Source: CBDCBA01 sp965214125
Lineage (GTDB): Bacteria > Planctomycetota > Phycisphaerae > Tepidisphaerales > Tepidisphaeraceae
NCBI GenBank assembly: GCA_965214125.1
Contig: CBDCBA010000024.1
Location: 248,001 to 312,000 of the forward strand
Direction: 5' to 3'
DNA: 64,000 nucleotides
This document shows positions 8,698-17,292 of the stretch, piece after piece; the stretch's first letter is position 1; every line of letters begins with the position of its first letter. The notes under the pieces were generated by a model. That model was not told the DNA's origin. It made no database searches and worked only from the letters and a program-made list of their open reading frames with translations. A program made the position numbers and the translations under genes.

Positions 8698-9948
8698 ATG
8701 GGTGAAGCGCGGTCGAACCCCGTCGTGTCCCGCCGTGCGTTGCTTGCGGGCGGTGCCGCGGCGCTGCTGGGCGCGGGGCGTGTCGCGGCGATCCAGCCGA
8801 GCGGGCTGCGGCGGTACAACACGCCGTTTTACGTGCTTTGGACCGACGTGCCCGTGGATGTCGCGCGCGAGGCGAGCATTCGCATGACGGCGATGGCGCG
8901 TGAGTACGCCGACCGCACGAGCGGCTTCGGTGGGCGGGCACCGCGCGGGATGCCCTTCTACCTACACGCCGACGAAGCCGGCTACCTTGCCAATGGCGGC
9001 GCGCAGGGGTCGGCGGGAGTCTTCCAGTTGCAGACGCGCAACGGCCGCCCGGCCGCCGGGCGGCTGATGGCCTGGCTGCGCGGGCCGACCTTCGCCGAGC
9101 GCCGCTCCACCTGGCGGACGGTCCAGCACGAGGGGTTCCACCAGTTCAGCCAACTCGCCATCGGCGGGATCAAGCCGCCGTGGTTGGAGGAGGGGATGGC
9201 CGAGGTGTTCGAGAGCAGCGAGTTTTGCGGCGACTCATTCGTCACCGGCCTCGCTCCCGCCGGCCGCGTGGCGGCCGTGCAGGCGTTGGTCGCCGAGGAG
9301 CGCGTCGTGCCGTTCCCGGAGATCATGCTCATGTCGCAGGAGCAGTGGAACGGCCGGCTCGACGCGACGCTCTACCTGCAAAGCTGGTCGATGGTCTACT
9401 TCCTCATGTACGGCGAGGACCGCCGGTGGGTGGGCGCGTTCGAGAACTTCGTCGGCCGCATCGGGAACGGGCAGGGGTGGCAGGACGCCTTCCTCGCCGC
9501 GTTTGGCCGACCGGAGGGATTTCAGGATCAATGGGCCGCTTGGTGGGCGTCGGTCGACCCGAGCCTCTCGCGGCTGGACTACCTGGCGGCCACCGTCCGT
9601 AAGCTCTCGGCCTTCGCCGCCCGAGCGGAACTCGCGGATCGGCCCATCACCGACTTCACGGACTTCCACGACGTTCCGCCGATGCGCGACGCCGACTGGC
9701 TCCCGCCGGGCCTGCTCGACGAGGCGCTGGAGGAGTCGCGGCAGTTCGAGGAGGTGCTATCGGGCGCGTGGTCGGTCGCGCGCGTGCCCGCGCCACAGCC
9801 GAAGGTCCGCCGCTACGGGGCCAAGCGCGTGACGGAGGTCACCCGCACCCTCTTCACGGCCGGCGACGGCACGGGCTACTGGGGCGAGTACCTGCTCGGC
9901 CGCGACGGCATTGAGGTGCTGATCGGGACGAAGCCGGTTGGCGATTAG
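8698..9948 (+). CDS. Tat-exported DUF1570-type putative metalloprotease
   Basis: Unknown protein of 416 aa. The N-terminus carries a twin-arginine-like export signal (VSRRALLAGGAAALLGAG). Residues 144-148 are HEGFH, an HExxH variant preceded by Gln, and PPWLEEGMAEVFE about 40 residues later could supply the third zinc ligand, the layout of gluzincin peptidases and of DUF1570 proteins common in planctomycetes. Start 8698 places the Tat signal at the N-terminus; the frame is open to 8650. The 3' end overlaps the convergent next gene by four bases. Peptidase activity is inference from the motif. Confidence 0.7.
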   Translation: MGEARSNPVVSRRALLAGGAAALLGAGRVAAIQPSGLRRYNTPFYVLWTDVPVDVAREASIRMTAMAREYADRTSGFGGRAPRGMPFYLHADEAGYLANGGAQGSAGVFQLQTRNGRPAAGRLMAWLRGPTFAERRSTWRTVQHEGFHQFSQLAIGGIKPPWLEEGMAEVFESSEFCGDSFVTGLAPAGRVAAVQALVAEERVVPFPEIMLMSQEQWNGRLDATLYLQSWSMVYFLMYGEDRRWVGAFENFVGRIGNGQGWQDAFLAAFGRPEGFQDQWAAWWASVDPSLSRLDYLAATVRKLSAFAARAELADRPITDFTDFHDVPPMRDADWLPPGLLDEALEESRQFEEVLSGAWSVARVPAPQPKVRRYGAKRVTEVTRTLFTAGDGTGYWGEYLLGRDGIEVLIGTKPVGD

Positions 9949-11126
9949 TCCGGCAGGATCGGATCGAACAGAGGCACGCGGATAGGCAGTTCGGTTCGCG
10001 TGCCGTCATCTCCATCCGAAACCTCCACGGTTGCGATCGTCTCGACGAACTGGCGATCGGCGTCACCGACGATGCGGAGTGGGTCGCCGGTCACGGGGTC
10101 GTGAAACTGCTCCGCCGCCTGCGGATCATTTGTTGATAGCACCGCGATGGCCGCCCGCAAGGCCGCGATGTGGAGCGAGACCGTGCGACGCACCTTGATC
10201 GCCGTGCGCGGGTCAGGGTTGAGATCCCGCCAGTACCAGTAGCCGAGACGGTTGACGTGGCGATCCTTCGGCCACTGTTCGAGGTCGATTTCTCCCGCCA
10301 GCAAGCGGGCCTTGTCCGCATCGACGGCGTCGCGCAGCGCGTCGACCATTCGGTTTCGCCACGCCTGGCTGGCGAAGTCGTCGCGCTGCTGCTGGGTCCA
10401 CTGCACCATCCCGAGGCCGAACTCGTCCAAGGCCGCTTCAGTCTGCTCGCGCGAGTAGTTGTCGCGCAGATCGACGAGCTGAAGATTGCGAGCGAACCAC
10501 TCCTGCTCCAACGCCTCGGCCAGCGAAGGGCCATCGAACCCGACCAGCGCCCGTTGCAACGCGGCGTCGAGCCGCGCGAGGTCTGTGGCTTGCAGGTGCA
10601 CAAGCGACTCGGCCGCGCCGGCGGCAGCGGCGAGGGTGATGATCTGCGCGATCGTCTTGTTGTCGATCCCCGGCGCCGAAGCGACGTGACGCGCCGCATA
10701 CAGGATCGCGAGCAGATCATCGGTCGCGCCGGCGGAATCGCCGCTTCGGGCGCGGACGACGGCGCGCGAGGCGGCCGCACGCCCGACGAACACCAGGTCC
10801 ATCGGCACCAGATCGCCCAGCGAGACGTCATCCGCCTTCATCAAGCCCCAATCCACCCGCTCGCAGGCGGAGGCGAGGGTGAAGACGTTGAGCGTCACGT
10901 CCAGCCGGGGCAGTTGGGCGGCGGCGATGGCGACGTCCCGCTCGGTCCGGGGCTCCGCGGCCGGACTCCAGTTGGCGAGCCGGCCCGCCTCGGCGCGATC
11001 GTCGTACTCCGGCATCGCCGCGTCCATCAGAACGATCGACCGCCGGTACGACTCGGCGGCGCCAACGTTTCGCTCGAGCACGTTCGGAGCGATCAGGGCG
11101 AGCAGCGTCGTGAGGAGCCACATCAT
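9945..11126 (-). CDS. Hypothetical secreted protein
   Basis: Not recognised; 393 aa. Two adjacent ATGs (11126, 11123) begin a short hydrophobic N-terminus (MMWLLTTLLALIAPNVL) that may be a signal peptide or anchor. The rest is an alpha-helical, acidic sequence without recognisable motif (AAALRAAIAVLS, DPVTGDPLRI near the C-terminus). The DPVTGDPLR stretch near the end is reminiscent of planctomycete exported proteins that end with a product-of-fit DPFDGKPLRY-like motif, but no function follows. It converges with the DUF1570-type gene and may share an operon with the 11156-11695 gene upstream. Confidence 0.6.
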   Translation of the reverse strand: MMWLLTTLLALIAPNVLERNVGAAESYRRSIVLMDAAMPEYDDRAEAGRLANWSPAAEPRTERDVAIAAAQLPRLDVTLNVFTLASACERVDWGLMKADDVSLGDLVPMDLVFVGRAAASRAVVRARSGDSAGATDDLLAILYAARHVASAPGIDNKTIAQIITLAAAAGAAESLVHLQATDLARLDAALQRALVGFDGPSLAEALEQEWFARNLQLVDLRDNYSREQTEAALDEFGLGMVQWTQQQRDDFASQAWRNRMVDALRDAVDADKARLLAGEIDLEQWPKDRHVNRLGYWYWRDLNPDPRTAIKVRRTVSLHIAALRAAIAVLSTNDPQAAEQFHDPVTGDPLRIVGDADRQFVETIATVEVSDGDDGTRTELPIRVPLFDPILPD

Positions 11127-11155
11127 GCCGACAGCTTAACGGACCCCCGACGCTT

Positions 11156-11695
11156 TCACCCCTGCCCCTCGCCCGGCGGAAGCTCGGGCTCGTCGACCTC
11201 CACCAAGTCCTGCGCCAAGCGCCCCAGGAAGAACTGGAGCTCGTTGCTGGCAACGGCGCACGGCAGGGGGTCGCGCAGGTCGTACTGGTGGGTGTGGTCC
11301 TCGCTCGTGTCCTGGTCGCGGCGTTCGCCCTCGGTGATGATGTGGTGCTCGAAGGTGACGGCGTCCTCGTGGCTCTGCATGATGACCAGCTCGCCCCACC
11401 GCCACGCGAGGTGGACGCGCACGCTGAGCTGGTTGCCCCAGGTGCTCACGCGGTGGACGACGCGGTCCTTCGCGAGCAACTTGGTGAGTTCGTCGACGGC
11501 GGGGAAGACGCACTCCTTCAGGAAGGCGAGGTAGTGGTCGTTGTACTCGCGCAAACGCTCGACGGCCTCGCGTTCGGCGGCGAGCTTGTCGTCGGGCACC
11601 TCCACGAACGGCGAGACGCGCCCGAGCCACCAGGTGGCGAACCCGCCGTCGAACGCGCCGCCACCGGCGCCCTGCTTCTTCTTGCCGTGTGCCAT
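11156..11695 (-). CDS. Hypothetical protein
   Basis: Not recognised; about 179 aa from ATG 11695 (MAHGKKKQG), with 22 further codons open upstream that would run into a repeat region. The sequence is soluble, with a charged helix (DDKLAAEREAVERLREYNDHY) and a beta-rich half containing several His and Trp residues (HLAWRWGELVIM). There is no export signal. It lies directly upstream of the hypothetical secreted protein on the same strand. Confidence 0.55.
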   Translation of the reverse strand: MAHGKKKQGAGGGAFDGGFATWWLGRVSPFVEVPDDKLAAEREAVERLREYNDHYLAFLKECVFPAVDELTKLLAKDRVVHRVSTWGNQLSVRVHLAWRWGELVIMQSHEDAVTFEHHIITEGERRDQDTSEDHTHQYDLRDPLPCAVASNELQFFLGRLAQDLVEVDEPELPPGEGQG

Positions 11696-11749
11696 GGGCG
11701 GGGATGATAGAGGAGCGCCACCGACGCGCGACGACGCAACGGGGTGATC

Positions 11750-11805
11750 GCCGCGCAGCAACGAGGCGCGGTCCGGAGCCCGACCGCGCCGCGTTGCGTC
11801 GCGGC
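11750..11805. repeat. Short inverted repeat, 24-bp arms with three mismatches
   Basis: Arms 11750-11773 and 11782-11805 match in 21 of 24 positions around an 8-base centre, with core GCAACGAGGCGCGGTC against its complement. It lies in the divergent promoter region of the WecA-like gene and the 11695 gene. It resembles the ...GCGTTGC... type element at 1910-2000 in core sequence but is more degenerate. Confidence 0.5.
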
Positions 11806-11828
11806 TTTCAGCGCGTTTCGGGGAAGCG

Positions 11829-13022
11829 GTGTCGGTTCGCTACTCTGCATCACCGGTGTCCGGTCTCACCCTCGCCATCCTCCTTGCGCTTCTCGCCGTC
11901 GCCGGGTTCGTGGTGAGCCTGCTCGCGACGCGAGCGATGATGAAGCTTGCGCCGCGGATCGGGCTGGTCGACAAGCCGGGGCATCGCAAGATTCACCACG
12001 ACGTCCGGCCGCTCGGGGGCGGGGCTGGGATTTTCCTCGGCGTGGCGGTGCCGATGCTGGTGGGCGTTGCGCTGAGTAGGGTGGGATTTATCCCACCATT
12101 CGGTAAATCACCCGAACCCGATGGTGGGATGAATCCCACCCTACAGGCCCTCCTTCGCGGGGCGATCGAGCAGGTCCCGCTCTTGCTGTCGTTCCTCGCT
12201 GCTGGCCTCGGGATGTTCCTGCTCGGCCTCGTCGACGACCGCCGCGCGCTCGGGCCGTTCGTGAAGCTCGGCGTGCAACTAGCCATCACCGTTGGCCTCG
12301 TCGCGTTCTTCCCGGAGGTTCGCCTGCTGACGGTGCTGGGCACGATCCCGAGCGTGATCGTGACCGTCCTCTGGATCGCCGGCGTGACGAACGCCTTCAA
12401 CTTCCTCGACAACATGGACGGCCTCTCCGGCGGCGTTGCGGCGATTTGTGCGACCGTGCTGCTGGCGGCGTCGCTGCTGGCCGGGCAGATCTTCGTGCCG
12501 GCGACGCTGGCGCTGTTCGTCGGGGCGACGCTCGGCTTCCTCTACTGGAACTTCCCCCCGCTCGGCGGGCCGGCGAAGATCTTCATGGGCGACAGCGGCT
12601 CCCTTTTCGTCGGCCTCGTGCTGGGCGTACTCACTGTCCGCACCACCTATGTGCCGCCGGGCGTCGACTTCAGCGAGATGGGCGGCGGGTGGTACGGCGT
12701 CTTCGCCCCGCTGGTCGTCTTGGCCGTGCCGCTGTACGACATGGGCGTGGTCTCGTGCATCCGCATCGCCCGCGGCAAGAGCCCGTTCGTCGGCGACACC
12801 AACCACTTTTCCCACCGCCTCGTGCAGCGCGGCATGACCAAACGCACGGCCGTCCTGACGATCTGGCTCGTCGCGGCCGCCACCGGGTTGGCGGCATTGC
12901 TCTTGCCGCTGGTCAACTCGCCGCTGGCGGCGTGGCTGATTTTCGGGCAGACTCTGCTGATTTTGGGCGTCGTCATGCTCCTCGAACGCCATCCGCTGCC
13001 GTCGGGGGGCGCCGATGCCTGA
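11829..13022 (+). CDS. WecA/MraY-family undecaprenyl-phosphate sugar-1-phosphate transferase
   Basis: Polytopic membrane enzyme that starts glycan assembly by moving a sugar-1-phosphate (in WecA, GlcNAc-1-P) from UDP-sugar to undecaprenyl phosphate. The 397-aa product shows the family blocks LVDKPGHRKIHHDVRPLGG (about 46-64), GLVDDRRALGPFVKL (about 133-147), NFLDNMDGLSGG (about 191-202) and IFMGDSGSLFVG, then HFSHRL in the cytoplasmic loop. These favour WecA/TagO over MraY. Start is GTG 11829. Residues 83-106 are encoded by a 69-bp palindromic element read through in frame. The stop overlaps the O-antigen-ligase-like gene by 8 bases, so the pair is probably a polysaccharide operon. Confidence 0.88.
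   Translation: MSVRYSASPVSGLTLAILLALLAVAGFVVSLLATRAMMKLAPRIGLVDKPGHRKIHHDVRPLGGGAGIFLGVAVPMLVGVALSRVGFIPPFGKSPEPDGGMNPTLQALLRGAIEQVPLLLSFLAAGLGMFLLGLVDDRRALGPFVKLGVQLAITVGLVAFFPEVRLLTVLGTIPSVIVTVLWIAGVTNAFNFLDNMDGLSGGVAAICATVLLAASLLAGQIFVPATLALFVGATLGFLYWNFPPLGGPAKIFMGDSGSLFVGLVLGVLTVRTTYVPPGVDFSEMGGGWYGVFAPLVVLAVPLYDMGVVSCIRIARGKSPFVGDTNHFSHRLVQRGMTKRTAVLTIWLVAAATGLAALLLPLVNSPLAAWLIFGQTLLILGVVMLLERHPLPSGGADA
12076..12144. repeat. 69-bp REPIN inside the WecA-like gene, in frame
   Basis: Arms 12076-12099 and 12121-12144 (24 bp) match with one mismatch in the arm's own loop. Each arm is GTAG followed by the hairpin GGTGGGAT-TT-ATCCCACC. The element is exactly 69 bases, has no stop in the gene's frame, and encodes the loop SRVGFIPPFGKSPEPDGGMN between two membrane segments. 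The same arm type recurs at 34630-34700. Confidence 0.88.
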
Positions 13023-15204
13023 GCCGTCGCCGCGCTTCGTCTGGCTGACCCGCCTGGCCTTCTGGCTCGCCGCCGTGCTCGCGACGGCGCGGGCAATGAC
13101 GCTGATCTACCTGCGCGACGTCGAGCCGGTCGTCCCGCTGCCGCCCGGCGAGCCGATGCCCCTGCTCGCGCCAGGCCCGGCCACGCAGGCGTGGCTCGAC
13201 GCGGCCTGCCTGATCCCGGCTTGTCTCGTGCTGCTGCGATGGGCGTTCGACCGCACGTTCGTTCTCGCCCGCACGCCGAGCGTGGTGGCGATGGCGCTGC
13301 TCGCCGGCTGGGCGTTCGCAAGTTTCGCGTGGGCGTTCGATCCGTTCGCCGCGGCGGTCAACGGCAGTTTGTGGATCGGCGCGGCGGCGCTGTTCTTCGC
13401 CATCAGCAACACGACGCGCACCTGGGGCGACTTTCGGCTGATCCTCGGCCTCGCCGCCGGGCTGCTCGCGGTGAACGTGCTGGCCGGGCTCTACTTCATC
13501 TGGATCGACCACCCCGAGACGGTGGCGATGGTGGAGGAAAACCGCAACGCCGTTCTCGCCGCGCGCGGCATGGAGCCGGGCTCGTTCAAGGCCGAGCAGT
13601 TCCTGGGGCGCGTTCTGCGCGGCGAGTTCGCGGGGTTTGCCGCGTCGCCGAACAGTTACGCCGCCACGCTCCTGTGCCTCGGCCTCGCCACGGCCGGCGT
13701 CGGCTACTGGCGCGGGCGCCGCGGCGCGGAATCGGCGTGGGGATGGGCCGTCCTCATCCCGCTCGTGCCGGCGGCGTACCTGCTTTGGCGCACGGGAAGC
13801 CGGACCGCCCTCATCATCGGCGCCGCCTGCGTCGGCCTGCTCGTCGGCGGCTGGCTGCTGCGCGAACGCCTCGCGGCACACCGGAAGCTGGCGCTGCTGA
13901 CGCTTGGCCTGCTCGCCCTCCTCGGCATCGCCGGCGTCGTCGGCGTCGGTCTGGCGACGGGCACCCTGCCGCACGTGTCGCTGCGCTTCCGCTGGTACTA
14001 CTGGACCGGCGCGTGGGGCGTCTTCCGCGACAGCCCGCTGCTCGGCTGCGGCTTCGCCAGCTTCGGCGACGCTTACCTCGCCCACCGGCCGATGCCCGCG
14101 GCCGAGGAGGTCAGTGACCCGCACAACTGGATCGTCCGCTTCTTCAGCGAGCTCGGCCTCGTCGGGGGCTCGCTCGCGATGGGCTGGGTCGCCCTGCTCG
14201 TCCGCGAGCTGACCCGGCCGGCGCTGCCGCAAGAGGACATTGTCCGCAGTCCGATGGCCCCCCGCTCGCTGCGCGGCATCGTCGGCCTCGTCGTCGCGGC
14301 GATCGCCCTGCACCTGGCGTTGACGATCGACACGTCCGCCCCGGCCGACTTTGTCCTGCTCGACGCGATGAAGCGCGGCGTGTTCGGCCTGGCGTTGCTG
14401 GGGATCACGCTGCTGGTCGCGTGCTACCAACGCGACGATCCGCGGCTGGATTTGTTCCCGATGCCGCTTGTGGCCATCGCCTCGGCGGTGGCGGTCGCGG
14501 GGGTTTTCCTGCACGCGCTGCTGGACGTGTCGCTGTTCGAGCAAACGGTGCTGATGGTCGTCACGCTCCTTGCCGGCGCGACGGCGGGCATCCGCGGCGC
14601 GGCGGGCAGGCCGCGCGTGCCGATCGCGGGCCGGTTCGCCGGCGCCGCCCTCGCCTTGGGTTTGGCGGTTGCGTTCGTGGCTTTGTTTGCTTTCCCACTC
14701 GGCATGGCGGAGCGGGCGGCGCGGTCGGGCGATTTCCTGCTACGCACGAGCCGGCCGGCCGACGCCGTGGAGCGATACGCCGCCGCCGCGTGGTGGTCGC
14801 CGGCCGCCAACGCCGGGTATGCAGATCGAGCGGCGACCGCTGCGCGATTTGCCCGTGATGGGGACGCGGCCGTCGATTGGATGGAGCGGGCGATCGAGGC
14901 AAGGCCGCGATCAACGCGGCTCCGCGTGGAGCTGGCGGAACTTCTCGACCTGTCGGGCCGCCGTGACGATGCTCTGGCGGCATTCGAAGCGGCGGTCGAG
15001 ATCAACCCGAACGAGATCGGCCTTCGCCGACGGATCGCCCAGGCATACGCGGCCGCCGGTCGCCCGGCCGAGGCGGCGCGGCAGCTTCGGGCAGCGCTGG
15101 CCGTTTCCGACGCCTTCGCGCCGGACGAGCCCGAGCGGTTGAGCGACGCGGAACGCGCGGCAATGCTCGCCGAGGTCGAGGCGCTGGACCGCTCGGGCGG
15201 GTGA
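13015..15204 (+). CDS. O-antigen ligase-like membrane protein with C-terminal TPR domain
   Basis: 729 aa. Residues 1-560 contain about a dozen hydrophobic segments. The Wzy_C-type motif DPHNWIVRFFSELGLVGG (about residues 364-381) follows a large loop with LRFRWYYWTGAWGVFRDSPLLGCG, as in O-antigen ligase/polymerase proteins that join or polymerise lipid-linked glycans on the outer face of the inner membrane. The last 150 residues form TPR-like helices (ALAAFEAAVEINPNEIGLRRRIAQAYAAAGR). The 8-base overlap with the WecA-like gene suggests translational coupling. The same fused architecture is common in planctomycetes. Whether it acts as ligase or polymerase cannot be told. Confidence 0.8.
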   Translation: MPEPSPRFVWLTRLAFWLAAVLATARAMTLIYLRDVEPVVPLPPGEPMPLLAPGPATQAWLDAACLIPACLVLLRWAFDRTFVLARTPSVVAMALLAGWAFASFAWAFDPFAAAVNGSLWIGAAALFFAISNTTRTWGDFRLILGLAAGLLAVNVLAGLYFIWIDHPETVAMVEENRNAVLAARGMEPGSFKAEQFLGRVLRGEFAGFAASPNSYAATLLCLGLATAGVGYWRGRRGAESAWGWAVLIPLVPAAYLLWRTGSRTALIIGAACVGLLVGGWLLRERLAAHRKLALLTLGLLALLGIAGVVGVGLATGTLPHVSLRFRWYYWTGAWGVFRDSPLLGCGFASFGDAYLAHRPMPAAEEVSDPHNWIVRFFSELGLVGGSLAMGWVALLVRELTRPALPQEDIVRSPMAPRSLRGIVGLVVAAIALHLALTIDTSAPADFVLLDAMKRGVFGLALLGITLLVACYQRDDPRLDLFPMPLVAIASAVAVAGVFLHALLDVSLFEQTVLMVVTLLAGATAGIRGAAGRPRVPIAGRFAGAALALGLAVAFVALFAFPLGMAERAARSGDFLLRTSRPADAVERYAAAAWWSPAANAGYADRAATAARFARDGDAAVDWMERAIEARPRSTRLRVELAELLDLSGRRDDALAAFEAAVEINPNEIGLRRRIAQAYAAAGRPAEAARQLRAALAVSDAFAPDEPERLSDAERAAMLAEVEALDRSGG

Positions 15205-15226
15205 CGCTCCAACAGAGATTTACGGT

Positions 15227-15261
15227 CCAACAGAAACGCCCGCGGCGGGTGCCGCGGGCGT
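15227..15261 (-). terminator. Rho-independent terminator of the RRM gene
   Basis: Stem 15236-15246 / 15251-15261 (ACGCCCGCGGC, 11 perfect pairs, 4-base loop). Read on the minus strand it is followed by TTTCTGTTGG. It lies about 30 bases after the RRM gene stop and just beyond the convergent ligase-like gene stop, and may serve both. Confidence 0.7.
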
Positions 15262-15290
15262 CATTGGTGTCTCACGCAGAAGCGGGAGGC

Positions 15291-15740
15291 TTAGTAGCGG
15301 TCGCGACCGCCGCCACCACCGCCGCCGCCGTAGCCGCCACCACCGCCGCCGCCGCGACGGCCACCGCCGCCGCCGCCGTAGCCCCCGCCACCACTGCCGC
15401 CGCCGCCGTAGCCGCCGCCACCGCCGCTGCGACGGCCACCGCCGCCACCGCCGCCGTAGCCGCCACCACCGCCGCCGCCGCCGCGGGGGCCGCGCTCTTC
15501 GCGGGGCTGGGCCTCGTTCACCTTGAGGGGGCGGCCGTCGAGCGGCTTGCCGTCGGTTCCCTCGATGGCGGCGCGGGCCTCATCGTCGTTGTTCATGGTC
15601 ACAAAGGCGAAGCCGCGGCTGCGGCCCGTCTCACGGTCGCGGGCAAGGAAAACCTCGTCCACTTGGCCGAACTCGCCAAAGTGCTGCTCGAGGTCGGGCT
15701 CTTCGGTGCGGTAGGGCAGGTTGCCAACAAACAGTCGCAT
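15291..15740 (-). CDS. RRM-domain RNA-binding protein with glycine-rich tail
   Basis: Single-stranded RNA-binding protein, 149 aa. Residues 1-80 form one RRM with RNP2 LFVGNL (3-8) and RNP1 RGFAFVTM (about 42-49). Residues 85-149 are almost only Gly with Arg, Tyr and Ser (repeated GGGGGYGGGG), ending GGRDRY. The architecture matches the cyanobacterial Rbp and plant GRP cold-inducible RNA chaperones, also frequent in planctomycetes. The Gly-rich tail is encoded by GCC/GCT-type simple sequence on the plus strand (15300-15490), prone to slippage. It has a clear terminator and about 500 gene-less bases upstream, compatible with a long cold-shock-type leader (inference). Confidence 0.92.
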   Translation of the reverse strand: MRLFVGNLPYRTEEPDLEQHFGEFGQVDEVFLARDRETGRSRGFAFVTMNNDDEARAAIEGTDGKPLDGRPLKVNEAQPREERGPRGGGGGGGGYGGGGGGGRRSGGGGGYGGGGSGGGGYGGGGGGRRGGGGGGGYGGGGGGGGRDRY

Positions 15741-16242
15741 ATCAGTCTCTCAATCAGATCGGCCCAAACGCGAACGCGCAGGGGCGGGGAGCGTGGCTGT
15801 CGCCGCGCCGCCGTTGGCAATCTCTAACTCAAGGCCACTTCGCGAAGGTCGGATCGCCCAGGCCGCGGGGGGAAGGGCCGGCGGACGCACCGATCGCGGC
15901 ACGGGGCCGACACGATGCTCACGCGGCGTCGCGGGCATGGGATGTTCAGTCAGCCGTCGTCGTCTCGGGGACCGGCGGGCGAATGCCGCCGGGCGGGGGA
16001 CCGTGCTAGACCTGCAAACACCGACGTTCGAAAAGCGAGTCCTACGAGCGGGCGAGACAACCGGGCCTGCCAACGCATGTGCGTCGGAACGGCCCACTGG
16101 CGACGGGCGATTCAGTCCTTCAAAATCGACCAACACCGTGTCGGCCGACGCACGCAGTATAGCGGCGTTGTCGCCAAACGCACGCGCCAAATCCCCCACA
16201 CGCGCAAAATCCGGCGCGGCGGCCCCGCCCTACACTGCCGCC
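15741..16242. other. Gene-less 502-base divergent region between RRM protein and fba
   Basis: No convincing coding frame on either strand. It must hold both promoters. On the minus strand a TATACT -10-like hexamer lies at 16156-16161, which would give the RRM gene a leader near 400 bases, but no good -35 is spaced from it. Several GC-rich hairpins occur (for example around 15975-16000, CGGGCGAATGCCGCCGGGCGG). No known structured RNA was recognised. Confidence 0.4.
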
Positions 16243-17271
16243 ATGCCATTGATGACCACCAAGCCGATGTTCGACCTCGCCTACAAGGGCGGCTTTGCCG
16301 TGGGCGCGTTCAACGTCAACAACATGGAGCTGGCGCAGTCGATCATCGACGCCTGCGCGAAGGAGAGCAGCCCCGTGATCCTCCAGATCTCCAAAGGTGC
16401 CCGCGCCTACGCGAACATGCGCTACCTCAAGGCGATCATCGACGCCGCCGTTGAGGAGCACCCGGAGTTGCCCATCGCCGTTCACCTCGACCACGGCGAC
16501 ACCGTCGATCTCGTCAAAACCTGCATCAACGACGGCTTCACGAGCGTGATGATCGACGGCAGCCACCACGACTACGACGAGAACGTCCGCCTCACCAAAG
16601 AGGCCGTCGACGTCGCCCACGCGAGCGGCGTGACCGTCGAAGCGGAGTTGGGCATGCTCGGCGGCATCGAGGAGGACGTGGTCGGCCTCGACGCCGCCGA
16701 GTACCAGAAGAACCTCGACAAGTTCCTCACCGATCCCGAGGAAGCCCAGGATTTTTACGCCAAAACCGGCATCGACAGCCTGGCCGTCGCGATCGGCACG
16801 AGCCACGGGGCGTTCAAGTTCACGCACGAGGCGGTGCTGGCGTTCGACCGGATCGAGAAGATCATGGTCACGTGTCCCGGCCTGCCGTTGGTCATGCACG
16901 GGTCGTCGAGCGTGCCGCAGGAGTACGTCCAGATCGTCAACAAGTACGGCGGCAAGATGCCCAACGCCAAGGGCGTGCCCGAAGAGCAGATCGCCCGCGC
17001 GGTCCGCGAGTACGGCGTGTGCAAGGTGAACGTCGACACCGACCTGCGCCTGGCCATGACCGCCAAGATTCGCGAGGTCTTCAGCACCAAGCCTGAGGAG
17101 TTCGACCCCCGCAAGTACCTTGGCCCGGCCCGCGATATGATTACGGAGATGGTCGTCCGCAAGCTCCACATGCTCAACTCGGCCGGCAAGGCGGGCGACG
17201 TGGTCGAGCATTGGAAGAAGCAGGGTCAGCCCCTGCCGGACTACTACCAATCCCGGAAAGCTGCCGCGTAG
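16243..17271 (+). CDS. fba: Class II fructose-1,6-bisphosphate aldolase
   Basis: Zinc-dependent cleavage/condensation of fructose-1,6-bisphosphate to DHAP plus glyceraldehyde-3-phosphate in glycolysis and gluconeogenesis. 342 aa. Seen: VGAFNVNNMEL at the N-terminus, zinc-binding HLDHGDTVDL, the TSVMIDGSHHDYDENV block, EAELGMLGG, AIGTSHGAFKF, and the PLVMHGSSS phosphate-binding loop followed by CKVNVDTDLRLA. Start ATG 16243 (MPLMTTKPMFDL) agrees with family N-termini; the frame is open far upstream without similarity. Monocistronic or leading into the GT87-like gene 21 bases downstream. Confidence 0.95.
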   Translation: MPLMTTKPMFDLAYKGGFAVGAFNVNNMELAQSIIDACAKESSPVILQISKGARAYANMRYLKAIIDAAVEEHPELPIAVHLDHGDTVDLVKTCINDGFTSVMIDGSHHDYDENVRLTKEAVDVAHASGVTVEAELGMLGGIEEDVVGLDAAEYQKNLDKFLTDPEEAQDFYAKTGIDSLAVAIGTSHGAFKFTHEAVLAFDRIEKIMVTCPGLPLVMHGSSSVPQEYVQIVNKYGGKMPNAKGVPEEQIARAVREYGVCKVNVDTDLRLAMTAKIREVFSTKPEEFDPRKYLGPARDMITEMVVRKLHMLNSAGKAGDVVEHWKKQGQPLPDYYQSRKAAA

Positions 17272-17292
17272 GCAGCGGGCACGGCATCTGCG

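Noticed and set aside
15300..15490. CRISPR-like or VNTR array suggested by periodic GCC repeats
   Set aside because: It is the low-complexity coding sequence of the glycine-rich RRM protein tail; there are no spacers.
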